The position numbers and the translations under genes were made by a program. A stretch of DNA of 64,000 bases from Gentiana macrophylla. Its lineage: Eukaryota; Streptophyta; Magnoliopsida; Gentianales; Gentianaceae. Positions 50,201 to 62,000 of the stretch are shown in pieces (the stretch's first letter is position 1; each line of letters begins with the position of its first letter). The stretch spans positions 62,001 to 126,000 of the forward strand of contig JAOBSW010000842.1 of NCBI GenBank assembly GCA_026214975.1, given 5' to 3'. The notes below the pieces were generated by a model that did not search any database, had not been told where the DNA came from, and was given only the letters and a program-made list of their open reading frames with translations.

Positions 50201-53200
50201 GGGTTTACAACTTTTTGTTTATAATTGTATAGTAGAGTTTACTCTAAACGGGGGTTTACAACTTTTTGTATATAATTATAGTAGAGCTCACTCAAAACGG
50301 AGGTTTACAACTTTTTGTATATAATTGTATAGTAGAGTTTACTCAAAACGGGGGTTTACAACTTTTTGTATATAAGTGTATAGTAGAGTTTACTCAAAAC
50401 GGGGGTTTACAACTTTTTGTATATTATTGTATCTGAGTTCACACAAAACGGGGGTTTACAACTTTTTGTTAATAATTATAGTAGAGTTTACTCAAAACGG
50501 GGGTTTATGACTTTTTGTATATAATTCTAGTAGAGTTCACTCAAAACTGAGGTTTACAACTTTTTGTATATAATTATAGTAGAGATTACTCAAAATGAGG
50601 GTTTACAACTTTTTGTAAATAATTGTATTGTAGAGTTTACTCAAAATGGGGGTTTACAACTTTTTGTATATTATTGTGTTAGAGTTTACTCAAAACGGGG
50701 GTTTACAACTTTTTGTATATATTTGTATAGTAGAGTTTACTCAAAATAGGGATTTACAACTTTTTGTACAATAAAACGGGGCTTTACAACTTTTTGTATA
50801 TAATTGTATAGTAGAGTTTACTCAAAATAGGGGTTTACAACTTTTTGAATATAATTGTATAGTAGCGTTTACTCAAAACGGGGGTTTACAACTTTTTGTA
50901 TATTATTGTATTAGAGTTCACTCAAAACGGGTGTTTACAACTTTTTGTATATAATTGTATATTAGAGTTTAATCAAAACGGGGGTTTACAACTTTTTGTA
51001 TATTATTGTATTAGAGTTCACTCAGAACGGAGGTTTACAACTTTTTGTATATAATTATAGTAGTGTTTACTCAAAACGGGGGTTTATAACTTTTCGTAAA
51101 TAATTGTATAGTAGAGTTTACTCAAAATACGGGTTTACAACTTTTTGTATATTATTGTATTAGAGTTTACTCAAAACGGTGGTTTACAACTTTTTGTATA
51201 TAATTGTATAGTAGAGTTTACTCAAAATAGGAGTTTACAACTTTTTGTATATAATTATAGTAGAGTTCATTCAAAACGGAGGTTTACAACTTTTTGTTTA
51301 ATAAACAGGGGTTTAGAACTTTTAGTTTATAATTGTATAGTAGAGTTTACTCAAAACGGGGGTTTACAACTATTTGTATATTATAGTACTCAAAATGGGG
51401 GTTTACAACTTTTTGTATATAATTATAGTAGAGCTCAGTTCAAACAAAACGGGGGTTTACAACTTTTTGTATATAATTATAGTAGAGTTTACTCAAAACG
51501 GCGGTTAACGACTTTTTGTATATAATTCTTGTTGAGTTTACTCAAAACGAAGGTTTACAACTTTTTGTATATAATTATAGTAGAGTTTACTCAAAACGGG
51601 GATTTACAACTTTTTGTAAATAATTGTATTGTAGAGTTTACTCAAAATGGTGGTTTACAACTTTTTGTATATTATTTTATTAGAGTTTACTCAAAATGGG
51701 GGTTTACAACTTTTTGCATATATTTGTATAGTAGAGTTTACCCAAAACGGGGATTTACAACTTTTTGTACAATAAAACGGGGCTTTACAACTTTTTGTAT
51801 ATAATTGTATAGTAGAGTTTACTCAAAACGGGGGTTTACAACTTTTTATATATTATTGTTTTAGAGTTCACTCAAAATAAGGGTTTACAACTTTTTGTAT
51901 ATAATTGTATAGTAGAGTTTCCTCAAAACGGGGGTTTACAACTTTTTGTGAATAATTGTGTAGTAGAGTTTACTCAAAACGAGGCTTTACAACTTTTTGT
52001 ATATTATTGTATTAGAGTTCACTCAAAACGGAGGTTTACACCTTTTTGTATATAATTATAGTAGAGTTTACTCGAAACGGGGTTTACAACTTTTTGTATA
52101 TAATTGTATAATAGAGTTTACTCAAAACGGGGGTTTACAACTTTTTGTATAGTAGAGTTTACTCAAAATAGGGGTTTACCACTTTTTGTATATAATTATA
52201 CTAGAGTTTACTCAAAACGGATGTTTACAACTTTTTGTAAATAATTGTATAGTAGAGTTTACTCAAAATGGGGGTTTCCAACTTTTTGTATATTATTGTA
52301 TTAGAGTTTACTCAAAACGGGGGTTAACAAATTTTTGTATATAATTATAGTAGAGTTCACTCAAAACCGAGGTTTAAAGCTTTTTCTATATAATTGTATA
52401 GTATAGTTTACTCAAAATGGGGGTTTACAACTTTTTGTATATTTTTGTATTAGAGTTTACTCAAAACGGCGGTTTACAACTTTTTGTATATAATTATAAT
52501 AGAGTTCACTAAAAATGGAGGTTTACAACTTTTTATATATAATTGTATAGTAGAGTTTCCTCAAAACGGGGGTTTACAACTTTTTGTAAATAATTGTATA
52601 GTAGAGTTTACTCAAAACGGGGGTTTACAACTTTTTGTATATTATTGTATTAGACGTTACTCAAAACGAGGGTTAACAACTTTTTGTATATAATTATAGT
52701 AGAGTTCACTCAAAATAGAGGATATATATTTATAGTAGAGTTTACTCAAAATGGGGGTATACAACTTTTTGTATATAATTGTATAGTAGAGTTTACTCAA
52801 AACGGGGTTTACAACTTTTTGTACAATAAAACAGGGGTTGACAACTTTTTGTATATAATTGTATAGTAGAGTTTACTCAAAACGGGGTTTACAAATTTTT
52901 GTGTATTATTGTACTCAAAATGGAGGTTTACAACTTTTTGTATATAATTGTAGTAGCGTCACTCAAAACGGGGGTTTACAACTTATTGTATATAATTGTA
53001 TAGTTGAGTTTACTCAAAACGGGGGTTTACAATTTTTTGTATATTATTGTATTAGAGTTCACACAAAACGGGGGTTTACAACTTTTTGTATATAATTATA
53101 GTGTTGTTTACTCAAAACGGGGATTACAACTTTTTGTATATTATTGTATTCGAGTTTATTCAAAACGGGGGTTTACAACTTTTTGTGTACTATTGTATTA

Positions 53201-53521
53201 GAGTTAACTCAAAACGGAGGTTCACAACTTTTTGTAAATAATTGTATAGTAGAGTTACTCAAAATGGGGGTTTACAACTTTTCGTATATTATTGTATTAG
53301 AGTTTACTCAAAACGGGCGTTTACAACTTTTTGTATATAATTGTATAGTAGGGTTTACTCAAAAAGGTTGTTTACAACTTTTTTTATATATTGTATAGTA
53401 GAGTTTACTCAAAATAGGGGTTTACAACTTTTTGTACAATATAACGGGGGTTTTCAAACTTTTTGTATATAATTGTATAGTAGAGTTTATTCAAAACAGG
53501 GGTTTACAACTTTTTGTATAT
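47257..53521. repeat. Satellite array, segment 6
   Basis: Continues the monomer cut by CACTA element 2. It includes the rest of tandem copy B and then two copies of a block of about 1.1 kb. It ends inside a TGTATAT stretch at the Copia LTR. Confidence 0.95.
49900..52115. repeat. About 1.1-kb higher-order repeat, two copies
   Basis: The rare unit GTTTAATAAACAG occurs at 50188 and 51296 (1108 bp apart), with matching neighbours on both sides (TTTATAACTTTTC at 49976/51083 and the GAGCTCA unit at 50284/51431). Outer limits are approximate. Confidence 0.65.
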
Positions 53522-55222
53522 TGTTGGACTTATTTCTTAGTTTTGATGATGAGTGCCATACTAGCTGTTATAGTGCAAAGGCAAAAAGATGTCTAGATAA
53601 AATGTATAGGTTTATTAGAGTTTGATTCATAAATAGGTTTGATCAAACAAGCACTGTAAAGGGCTGCTGATTGATATCAGCAGACTGGTCTAGGTCAGTA
53701 GGGTAGATAGGTCAGTAGACTAGTCGTGAACCTCTTGAAGATCAAGATCAAGGTGAGGGTTCAAACTCGTAAATGAAGGCTAAAGGATCAAACTTAGTAA
53801 TTCAAGTCAAGGATATGGGATCGAGAATTTAGGCAAGTCTCGTGATGACCTAAACTGATTACATATACCTTTGTGTGTAAGGTCTAAGTTCCATAAGTTG
53901 GATGATGTTTGGAACTTAGTTACAATTAAAATGATGTAATCTAACTACACAAATAAAAGTTAGATAGAAGTAATCATTTGCATTGTATTTTATATACTGA
54001 TTATATGATGATCGCCAGATCGATAGGTATCTCGCCAGACTCATGAACTCTTGATGTATTACCTCGATTAATTCAAGATTATCTTGGAAGATTACATGGA
54101 TAAGGACAGCCAACTACCTCGACTTATCAAGAAAATCAAAAAATTTGAGATTAAAAGACATTGGGATGATCCATATTTTTATCCATTGGATACAAGTCAA
54201 AGGGTGGGATGATCGCAGACTTGTCAAAAAGGAATTACAGCGACAAAGAGTCACCCTATGAATAGTGATGATTGCTTATCGATGGGACAAATACAAGGAA
54301 CGGTCACATTTGAATTTCAAATGCAAGTCACATGCATTCCTACCTATAAATAGAAGACTTTCAACTCAAGAAAAGATGATGAATTTTGGGATAAACTTTA
54401 AGTGACAATACTGAGTTGAAAAACACCCTGCTGAACTTACTAAGCTTAAGGCTGCTGATCTAGTTATTTTCTTCAAGTGCATTATGTGTTCAAGCTACAT
54501 CAAGCATACACACTTGAAGACCGCAAGTTCTTGATTACATCATCCTAATCAAGTCTTTGAATTGAATCATTTATTTGATTCATTCTTTATTTTATAAAGA
54601 ACTCCTTGAAGATGATGAAGCATCTCGTTAGGTGTGAAAGATTGTTGTTTGTGGTGGAAGTGGTGAAGAGGCAATCCTACCCTTCAAGGACCAGTGGAAG
54701 ACTCAGAGCAAAGCAATCCTACTGCTCGATTGGCGGTTTGTGAAGCCATAGTCATTGGTGAAGGAAAAATAACTTAGGAATCTTTGTAATGGCTACATCA
54801 AAGATCTCTAGTGAATTTCCTCCAACATCACAGAGAAGAGTGGACGTCTGTGATTACATCACCTGGAACCACTATAAAACACCGCCTACTTACCTTCGCT
54901 TTTACTTTCGCACTTATTTTATTTCACTCATCAACTCATCGAATCTAGCAACCGAAATCACACACTTGCACTACTAAGTATCTAATACTTAGTATCATAT
55001 TTGACAACAAGTACTAAGGCTTAATTTTGATTTAATTCACCGCACAAATTCAGCAAACTCAACTATCGATGACTATCGTTTATCGACCTCATCAAGTCTC
55101 AGCAGACTCTCAAGTATCGCAGATCAGCCATGAAGTTGCGAATTTGTTAACTCCAAAGTTTTAAGTGTTAAGTTTATTCACCCCCTCTAAACTTAACCAA
55201 AGCCTCTTTCAAGGGACCAACA
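53522..55222 (+). repeat. 5' LTR of the Copia element
   Basis: 1701 bp, starting TGTTGGAC and ending GACCAACA (inverted ends TGTTGG/CCAACA), directly before the primer site. TATA-like CCTATAAATAG at about 54343. ORFs inside it are not genes. The boundary rests on end structure and primer site because the second LTR is not in the window. Confidence 0.82.
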
Positions 55223-55224
55223 AT

Positions 55225-55236
55225 TGGTATCGGAGC
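55225..55236 (+). other. Primer binding site of the Copia element
   Basis: TGGTATCGGAGC, the iMet site with one change (CAG to CGG), 2 bp after the LTR. Confidence 0.85.
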
Positions 55237-55327
55237 AAAGGGCTTACGCTCAAGGAATCCTACTTGTTGTGCTTGTGAAAATTCTTTAAAACTTTCTTTC
55301 AAGTTACCGATTTTCAAGACTTGCATC

Positions 55328-56390
55328 ATGGACAAACACACAAGATGCTAGAACTATGTTGATGTGTTCTCTTGATAGATTTGATGAGTATAAACGTCGA
55401 ATGCAGGCATATCTTGTCGCTACTCATGATGAGATGATGGATGTACTAACCGAAGGACCACCTGGAGATTACAAAGGCGAATACATGAGTGGGTGTGAAT
55501 CGAGTACATTCCTAAACCAAAAAGAGAATGGAATATGTAAGGATGTAAAAGAGCAAACCTCAACAACATTGCTATTGATATCATTTACAAAACCTTGGAT
55601 AGCAATATGTATATGAAGGTTAAAGATTGCAAGACTGCAAAGGAACTTTGGGATAAGATTCACTTAATCTGTGAAGGCACTGATGCAATAAAGAAGAACA
55701 AAATCGGTGTGGCTGTAAAGAGGTTTCAAAAGTTCAAGATGCTACCTAATGAAACTATTGAGCAAATGGAATCAAGATTCAATGCAATCCTGGATGAACT
55801 TACCCTGCTGAGTGTAAGTTATTCAAAAGAGGAAATAAACACCAAAATCTTGGAAGCTCTACCTGCAAGAGATGTTTGGAAAATGAAGGTGACTGCAATT
55901 GAAGAAATGAGAAAGTTGCATGAAGAAGACACATTCAAATTGTTTTCAGATCTAAAGGCTTATGAATTTAGCAAAAAGCTTGTGCCTGAAACTGAAAAGG
56001 AAGAGCCAAAGACCACTGCATTGGCTGCTTCACATCATGAAGAAACATCAGGAGGACAGGATGATATGCTGGATGAGATGCAAGAACAGATTGCCCTACT
56101 GAGCAAGAAAATCAGGATGATGAAGACTGGAAAGGCCCCTGCAAGAAATTTCACAAAAAGGCCTACTAAAAGAAGGAAAGAAGAACCAAGGAAAGATAAT
56201 GACTATCTCAGGCTTTCATTGCAGAAACCAGGACACTTCAAACTCCGATCGTCCCGAGTTAAAACAAGGCAAGGAACTCGATTATCTTTGTTTCAACCGC
56301 AAGAAGCCTGGACATTTTAGACTGACCGTCGGACTCATCAAGACCAAAAGTCAACAAAGAAGACTTGGCAAGAAGGCTATGGTTCTTTGA
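55328..56390 (+). pseudogene. Gag of the Copia element
   Basis: Likely start ATG 55328 (MDKHTRC), which stops after seven codons; the reading moves to another frame at 55356 (RFDEYKRRMQAYLVATHDEM) and a third at 55595 (YMKVKDCKTAKELWDKI ... FQKFKMLPNETIEQMESRF). This is the UBN2-type gag domain of Copia elements. Near the end, zinc-knuckle remnants appear, one reading CFNRKKPGHF with arginine where the second cysteine is expected (CGC for TGC). At least three frame breaks. Confidence 0.8.
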
Positions 56391-57637
56391 AGATGAATCA
56401 AAGCTATGAAGTTGAATCTGAAAAGGAAATGAATCGGATGACACCGCATCAAGGTTCTTCGATATGGAGGATTATGCTTTGATGGCTAATATGGATGGCG
56501 AGGAGGTATACAACATCAGTATCTATCAACACTCCTCGCTGGAAGTGATTGTGAATCAACTTGTGGTTCAAATCCTAGAAATTCGACAACAATGAGACTT
56601 TGGATGCCATCCTTAATCAACCGAGGATAATACAATGGCTATGAGGTTGTGAAGGCCTAAAAGAAACTCTTGAGTTAGAAGTTGGAAGATTGAAAGTTGA
56701 ATTAAGGGTTCTCAAGGGTAAGGAAAAGATGTTGAACAGAATCAAAATAAGTCTCTTTGAACATCCAGTGACCTCGAAATCTTTGAACCATCTTGTTCCA
56801 ATCGCATACAAATCAGGAAAGCCTTGGCTGGGATAGAATAGGGCTTGGTTTTGGAACTCAAGAATCCAACAAGAGTGGATCCAAGAAGGTTATTGAACCT
56901 AGTACTGCGAATTGGTCCTAAGTTTGTACCGCACTAGATCCAACTCGAGAAGATTCTTTGACGAAGAAACCCAATGAGAATGCTTCAAGAAAGCAAAATC
57001 GGAAGTCTAAGAAGTCAACGACTCCTAGTAAAAGAATAAATCCAAAAATAGAATTCATTGTGTGCCTTCTAAGTCTTTGATATAGACACTGCTACCAAGT
57101 CTGCTGGACCACAGAAGGGTAAGAAACAGAAATATTCCAAGGATAAGAATCCCAAACCCAAAAATGATAATCATTCAAGGGATACTTATCTCAGGGGGAA
57201 AGGTAGACTATTTCCCACTGATGATGATTGGAACATTCCTGCATCTACTATTAGAAACAACAAGTATAACCATGCAACTAGGGCAAAACCTAGGCAATGG
57301 GATCAGCAGAGGACTTACACAAGACCTCAGCAGACTCCATATTATAGGGCTGATTCTAACAGACAGCACACCTATGGTTATGCAAATGTTTCTAACAACA
57401 AGAATCACTTCAAACAGCATTATAAACCAAAAGGCCAGAAAACATATGTGATTCCTACATAACCTACTGTTAGAACTTATGGATGTGTGGAATACATGTA
57501 TGAACCAAAGTATGAACCAAAGTATGACACATTCAGGAGAAGACCTTATGGAGACATGCCAAGGGTCATGCTTACCATCGACCATTATGGACCCAAACAG
57601 GTTTGGGTACCTAAAATGCATTAACTTTGTTTTGTAG
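56391..57637 (+). pseudogene. Degenerate gag-to-protease linker of the Copia element
   Basis: Lysine/asparagine-rich and glutamine/tyrosine-rich segments in shifting frames (KFDIDTATKSAGPQKGKKQK-like near 57070-57140; repeated YEPKYEPKYDT near 57500). These correspond to the long spacer that SIRE-type elements have between gag knuckles and protease. No intact domain. Confidence 0.55.
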
Positions 57638-57900
57638 GTGTCCGGTACTTTGACAAATGGATGTTCCAGACACATGACAAAGAATAAGCACTGTTTATCA
57701 AACTTTGTGGCAAAAGATGGTCCAAGGGTGAATTTTGGCAACAAAAATACACCTGGATATACAAGAGGATATGGCACACTTATCAGAAATGGACTCACAA
57801 TCAAGAATGTTGCATATGTGGAAGGACTGGACTACAACTTGTCGAACCTTTGGACAATTACGTGACATGGGATACAAGGTCACTTTTGACAAAGACAATC
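57638..57900 (+). pseudogene. Protease of the Copia element
   Basis: Carries NGCSRHMTKNK, the segment after the catalytic aspartate of Copia proteases (normally DSGCSRHMT). The aspartate codon GAC is present at about 57649, but one extra base and an altered serine separate it from NGCS, so the active-site loop is broken. Downstream GYTRGYGTLIRNGLTIKNVAYVEGL fits the family. Confidence 0.75.
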
Positions 57901-57904
57901 TGTA

Positions 57905-58760
57905 TTGTCATTAGTGAAAGAGGTGATCAAGTTGTACTTGCCGGTAGAAGACAACGAACATGTATGTTGTGGATTGGTCTCATCGCAGATTCGAAACTCG
58001 CTCGATAGTGCATACCAAATCGAACTAAATTGGTTATGGCACAAGAAGTTGAATCACTTAAACTTTGATGATATCAATCGGTTGATGAAGAAGAAGCGGT
58101 GGTTGGTTTACACGAGATCACATTCAAAAAGGATGCAATATGTGATGCCCACAAGCCAAGGTAAGCAGATAAAGTCAAGTTTCAAATCAAAGACCAAACA
58201 ATCAACTAATAGAGTGTTGGAGCTGATGCACATGGATCTTTTTGGACCAATAACTCCAACAAGTGTAACAAGAAAGAAGTATACCCTAGTGGTGGTGGAT
58301 GATTATTCTAGATACACTTGGGTGATATTCATGAACAAGAAAAGTGAAACACTTCAAAGCATGCCTAATCTTTTGAAGAGATTACAAAATGAGAAAAGTT
58401 TAATGATCATAAAGATAAGATCGATCGTGGTCTTGAATTTCTCAACAAAGTTATAAGAGAATATTGTGAACAGAATGGTGTACTACATCAACTTGCTGCT
58501 GCTGGTACACCTCAGCAAAATGGGGTTGCTGAAAGAAGAAACAGAACCTTAAAGGAAGCAGGAAGAACAATGATTTGTGAAGCATTGCTACCGAAAGATA
58601 TTGAAAATTCAAGCAAGAATACAAAGATGCTATACACAAAACAGAACATGAATAAACAAGAAGCTGCTGAAGACACCTTATGAGGTTTGGAATGGAAGGA
58701 AACCTAACATATCCTACTTCCATCCATTTGGAAGCAAATGCTTTATTCTAAATCATAAAG
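57905..58760 (+). pseudogene. Integrase of the Copia element
   Basis: GAG-pre-integrase zinc region with LWHKKLNHLNFDDINRL, then the catalytic core: MDLFGPITPTS, VVVDDYSRYTWV, and after a frame break near 58440 the segment AAAGTPQQNGVAERRNRT containing the catalytic glutamate. Integrase inserts the cDNA; here several frameshifts disable it. Confidence 0.82.
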
Positions 58761-59290
58761 TTCATTTAAAAACGTTCCAACCAAAATCAGATGAAGGCAT
58801 ATTCTTGGGATATTCTTCAGTCAGCAGAGCATTCAGGGTACTGAACAAGAGGTCACTAAAACATGAAGAAACAATCCATGTTGTGTTTGATGAACCTAAG
58901 TTTACTGGTATGGAAGATGAAGATTGTGGACCTGCTGAAAATCAACAAGTCACTGATCCAGATTGTGTTGAAGTTTTGGAAAGATTCAATGACTTGAAAG
59001 TTTCGACATCGCCTCGCCTTGAACACCCTGCCGACAATGTTATCGATGCAACAATCAAGGCGGTTCAAGGATCCGGCGACCCCTGCAGAAGAAACTACTG
59101 GCAGACCTACGAAGATGATGTTCACGAAAATCAAAATAACCAAAATCCACAATGGTTAAGGAATCACCCTGCTGAACAAGTTATTGGCAATGTACAGCAA
59201 GGTGTGAGGACTAGAAGACAACTGGAAGCTATGTTTACTTGTTTTCTATCTCAAATGGAACCTAAAGTTGTTGAAGAAGCAATTTGAGAT
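58761..59290 (+). pseudogene. Integrase-RT linker of the Copia element
   Basis: After FLGYSSVSRAFRVLNKRSLK, the usual end of Copia integrase, an acidic linker runs to the RT (VTDPDCVEVLERFNDLKV ... GVRTRRQLEAMFTCFLSQME). The last part is a standard lead-in to Copia RT. Open in one frame from 58805 to 59287. Confidence 0.72.
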
Positions 59291-60359
59291 CCAGATGGAT
59301 AATTGCCATGCAAGAAGAATTAAATGAATTTGAAAGAAATCAAGTTTGGACACTAGTTGAAAGGCCAAGTTATGCAAATATCATTGGTACTAAGTGGGTA
59401 TACTGAGAAATAAACTTGATGAATCGGTACAATTGTGAGAAATAAGGCCGGACTAGTTGCAAAAGGCTATTCTCAGCGGAAGGAATAGATTTTGATGAAA
59501 CTTATGCACTGTTGCAAGATTGGAAGCTATCAGATTATTCTTGGCACATGCTGCATATAAGAACTTCAAAGTATATCAAATGGATGTCAAGAGTGTATTT
59601 TTGAATGGCATTCTAGAGGAGGAAGTGTATGTTCAGCAACCTCCTGGATTTGAAGTTAAAGATCAAGAAGATAAAGTGTATAGACTCAACAAAGCACTTT
59701 ATGGATTGAAACAGGCACCAAGAGCATGGTATGAGACTCTATCTCAATTCTTGGTGGACAATGGTTTTACAAAAGGCACCATTGACAAGACACTTTTCAG
59801 AATCAGTGAAGGGGACAGCACCCTGCTGGTACAAATTTATGTGGATGACATAATTTTTGGTTCTGAAAATGATTTACTTTGTGAAAAGTTTGCAAATCTA
59901 ATGAAGAGTAAATTTCAAATGAGTATGATGGGAGAAATGAACTACTTTTTGGGACTGCAAGTTAAACAAATGAAGGATGGAATCTTCATTCATCAAACCA
60001 AGTACACCAAGGAGTTGCTGAAGAAGTTTGGTATGGAAAATAGCACTAAGAATTCAACTCCTATGAGTACAAACATCAGATTGGATGAAGATAAAGAAGG
60101 CAAAGATGTTGATCAGACCTTATACAGAAGGATGATAGGTAGTCTGCTGTACCTGACTGCCAGCAGACCTGATATATCCTTTGCTGTAGGTGTTTGTGCA
60201 AGATTTCAATCTAAACCTAAAGAAAGTCATTTAGGTGCAGTTAAGAGAGTTCTCAAGTATCTCAAAGAGACTTTGGGAGTAGGGATATGGTACTCCAAGG
60301 AAGGAAGCTTCAAAGTTATATCCTACTCAGATTTCGATTATCTTTGGATGCAAGATTGA
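59291..60359 (+). pseudogene. Reverse transcriptase of the Copia element
   Basis: RT begins WIIAMQEELNEFERNQVW (59296) and is broken between 59400 and 59520. From 59520 it runs open for 279 residues: [38 protein letters not shown], the catalytic YVDD at residues 107-110 (59838-59849), [11 protein letters not shown] and [19 protein letters not shown]. The catalytic residues are intact. This is the best-preserved part of the element. Confidence 0.88.
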
Positions 60360-60780
60360 TAGAAAAAGAACAACAGAACACTGGCGGTTAATGGGAAATA
60401 GACTGGTTTCTGGTTTAGCAAGAAATCTAATTCTATATCAACTTCTTCAAGCCGAGTACATTGTTTCTTTGGAAGTTCTTTGTGCACAAGTACTATGGCT
60501 AAGACAACAATTAAGGGATTATGGAATTGAAGAAAAGGAAATTCCAATTATGTGTGATAACACAAGTGCAATTGCAATCTGAGAAAATCTGTTTTGCACT
60601 CAAGAAACAAACACATTGATGTGAGGCATCATTTTATAAGAGATCATGTTGAAAAGAAAGATGTGGTGGTTCTATACATCCCATCGAAGATCAACTTGTC
60701 GATATTTTCACTAAGCCACTTGATAGTGAAAGATTTGCCAAATTAAGGATCGAACTTGGAATATTAAAGGTTGGTGATAT
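60360..60780 (+). pseudogene. RNase H of the Copia element
   Basis: Pieces in several frames: GNRLVSG, AEYIVSLEVLCAQVLWLRQ, RDYGIEEKEIPIMCDNTSA, then NKHIDVRHHFIRDHVEKKD and FTKPLDSERFAKL. This is the standard end of Copia pol. Small indels at about 60335-60460, 60580 and 60684 break the frame, mostly where CTG or CAG would be expected. Confidence 0.82.
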
Positions 60781-60802
60781 TCAACAATGTACTTGGAATT
60801 CA

Positions 60803-60975
60803 CCAAGAGGGATTAGTCTTTGCTATGTTGGGTGAGCTCACTTAGCAGATTAGTCATTGGTATCAACAATTCCATGTACTTATGGTTGGACAATTGAGCA
60901 AATGAGGTTGCCAAGGGATTGGTCTTTGTCATGTTGGGTGAGCTCACTTGATGATCGGTCATTGGTATTAAACTT
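60803..60975 (+). repeat. Short tandem duplication after pol
   Basis: A segment of about 60 bp with GGGTGAGCTCACTT and GTCATTGGTAT occurs twice, 106 bp apart, between RNase H and the downstream ORF. The remaining spacer to 61432 has many CTGCTG/CAGCAG motifs but no gene. Confidence 0.7.
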
Positions 60976-61432
60976 CATCTTGTATTATCAATTGAACAAA
61001 ACAAGAAGAAAACAAGGATCAGCAGAGTACTTTTGTCAGCAGGCTGCTGAAGCCTACTTATCAGCAGACTGCTGAGCCCACCCTGCTGAGGATTACCCTG
61101 CTGGAGGGAACGTTACTCAGTCAAAGTAATTAAAGTCAAAAAGCATATTGGCGGGTATTTATTTTATCCATTATTAGCACAGTCAAACCATCCAATGGTT
61201 ACAAACATTATGGAGGAGTAATGGGCCACGTGTCAAGACAACATTTACTCAGATTTAATCGTGGTTACCTCAATGTACGTGCAATGACAGTTTCAACCAC
61301 TCACTGTCAATATAATCAGACTGTTATACAGCAGAATCGTCACTTGCAAATCTGCTTTATCACTGCAATCGTTTACACTGTGTGAACACAGATTTGAGAT
61401 TCAATCTTCTTCATCTCTTCTTTCTCATTAAA

Positions 61433-61980
61433 ATGGCGGAAAAAGTTGATGTACAAACTGAATCAAGCCAAAGTGTCAGAGGTTTTGTTGAAGATGCAAA
61501 CAGAACTGAGTTGGCCATCAATATAGGTCAAAGAATAAGGAGGTTTGCAGGCTTGGAGAATAAACTCAATATCAGATTAGAAACAATCTCATACACCAAT
61601 GTTATTGATTTCTGGAAGAACATGATCGTGGAAGAAGGAAACTGAAGCATTCAAAACCATCTTTGTGAATCTTTGAGGAGCTTGTAATCTCCTCCAGTCT
61701 ACTGAGAAAAGTGTTTGGTTTTGAAGAAGTTGTAGATGGTCCTGTCAATCCTGAAGCAATGGGATTGAACAAGATGGCATTTGTGGATCAGATTAAGACA
61801 AATCAAGACACAAAATCAGTTCCTGGCATCAGCTGCAAGCATATTTGGCCTGAGTACAACCTGCTGAGCAAACTTATTGCAAAGAACATACTGGGGTTGA
61901 TTGGCAGTATGGATACTCTATCCGGACCCAAGATAGAATTGATGATGATCATTTGCGGGAGTTTGAAGTTTGATTGAAAT
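61433..61980 (+). pseudogene. Post-pol ORF2/env-like region, part 1
   Basis: Starts at ATG 61433 (MAEKVDVQTESSQSVRGF), with NRTELAINIGQRIRRFAGLE, and stops at 61645. A second open piece (61711-61977) carries FEEVVDGPVNPEAMGLNKM and HIWPEYNLLSKLIAKNILGL. SIRE-type elements have such an ORF after pol, sometimes called env-like. No signal peptide or membrane span is visible, so an envelope role is not supported here. Expression would need splicing or a subgenomic RNA. Confidence 0.6.
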
Positions 61981-62000
61981 TTGGTTACTTCATTTTTTAT

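Noticed and set aside
9866..53398. Dozens of plus-strand ORFs of 60-126 codons with NGGLQLFVYNCIVEF-type peptides
   Set aside because: They are translations of the satellite monomer in its three frames. Variation is spread over all codon positions and the 49-bp units break each frame, so they are not genes.
1..53521. Regularly spaced repeats resembling a CRISPR array
   Set aside because: The whole 49-51 bp unit is repeated with no unique spacers, the units drift in sequence and length, and the surroundings are plant retrotransposons.
1..53521. G-quadruplex potential of the GGGGG runs
   Set aside because: There is only one G-run per ~50 bp, so loops would be far longer than in stable quadruplexes.
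1..53521. Interstitial telomere array
   Set aside because: Only single GGGTTTA heptamers per monomer occur; there are no tandem TTTAGGG runs.
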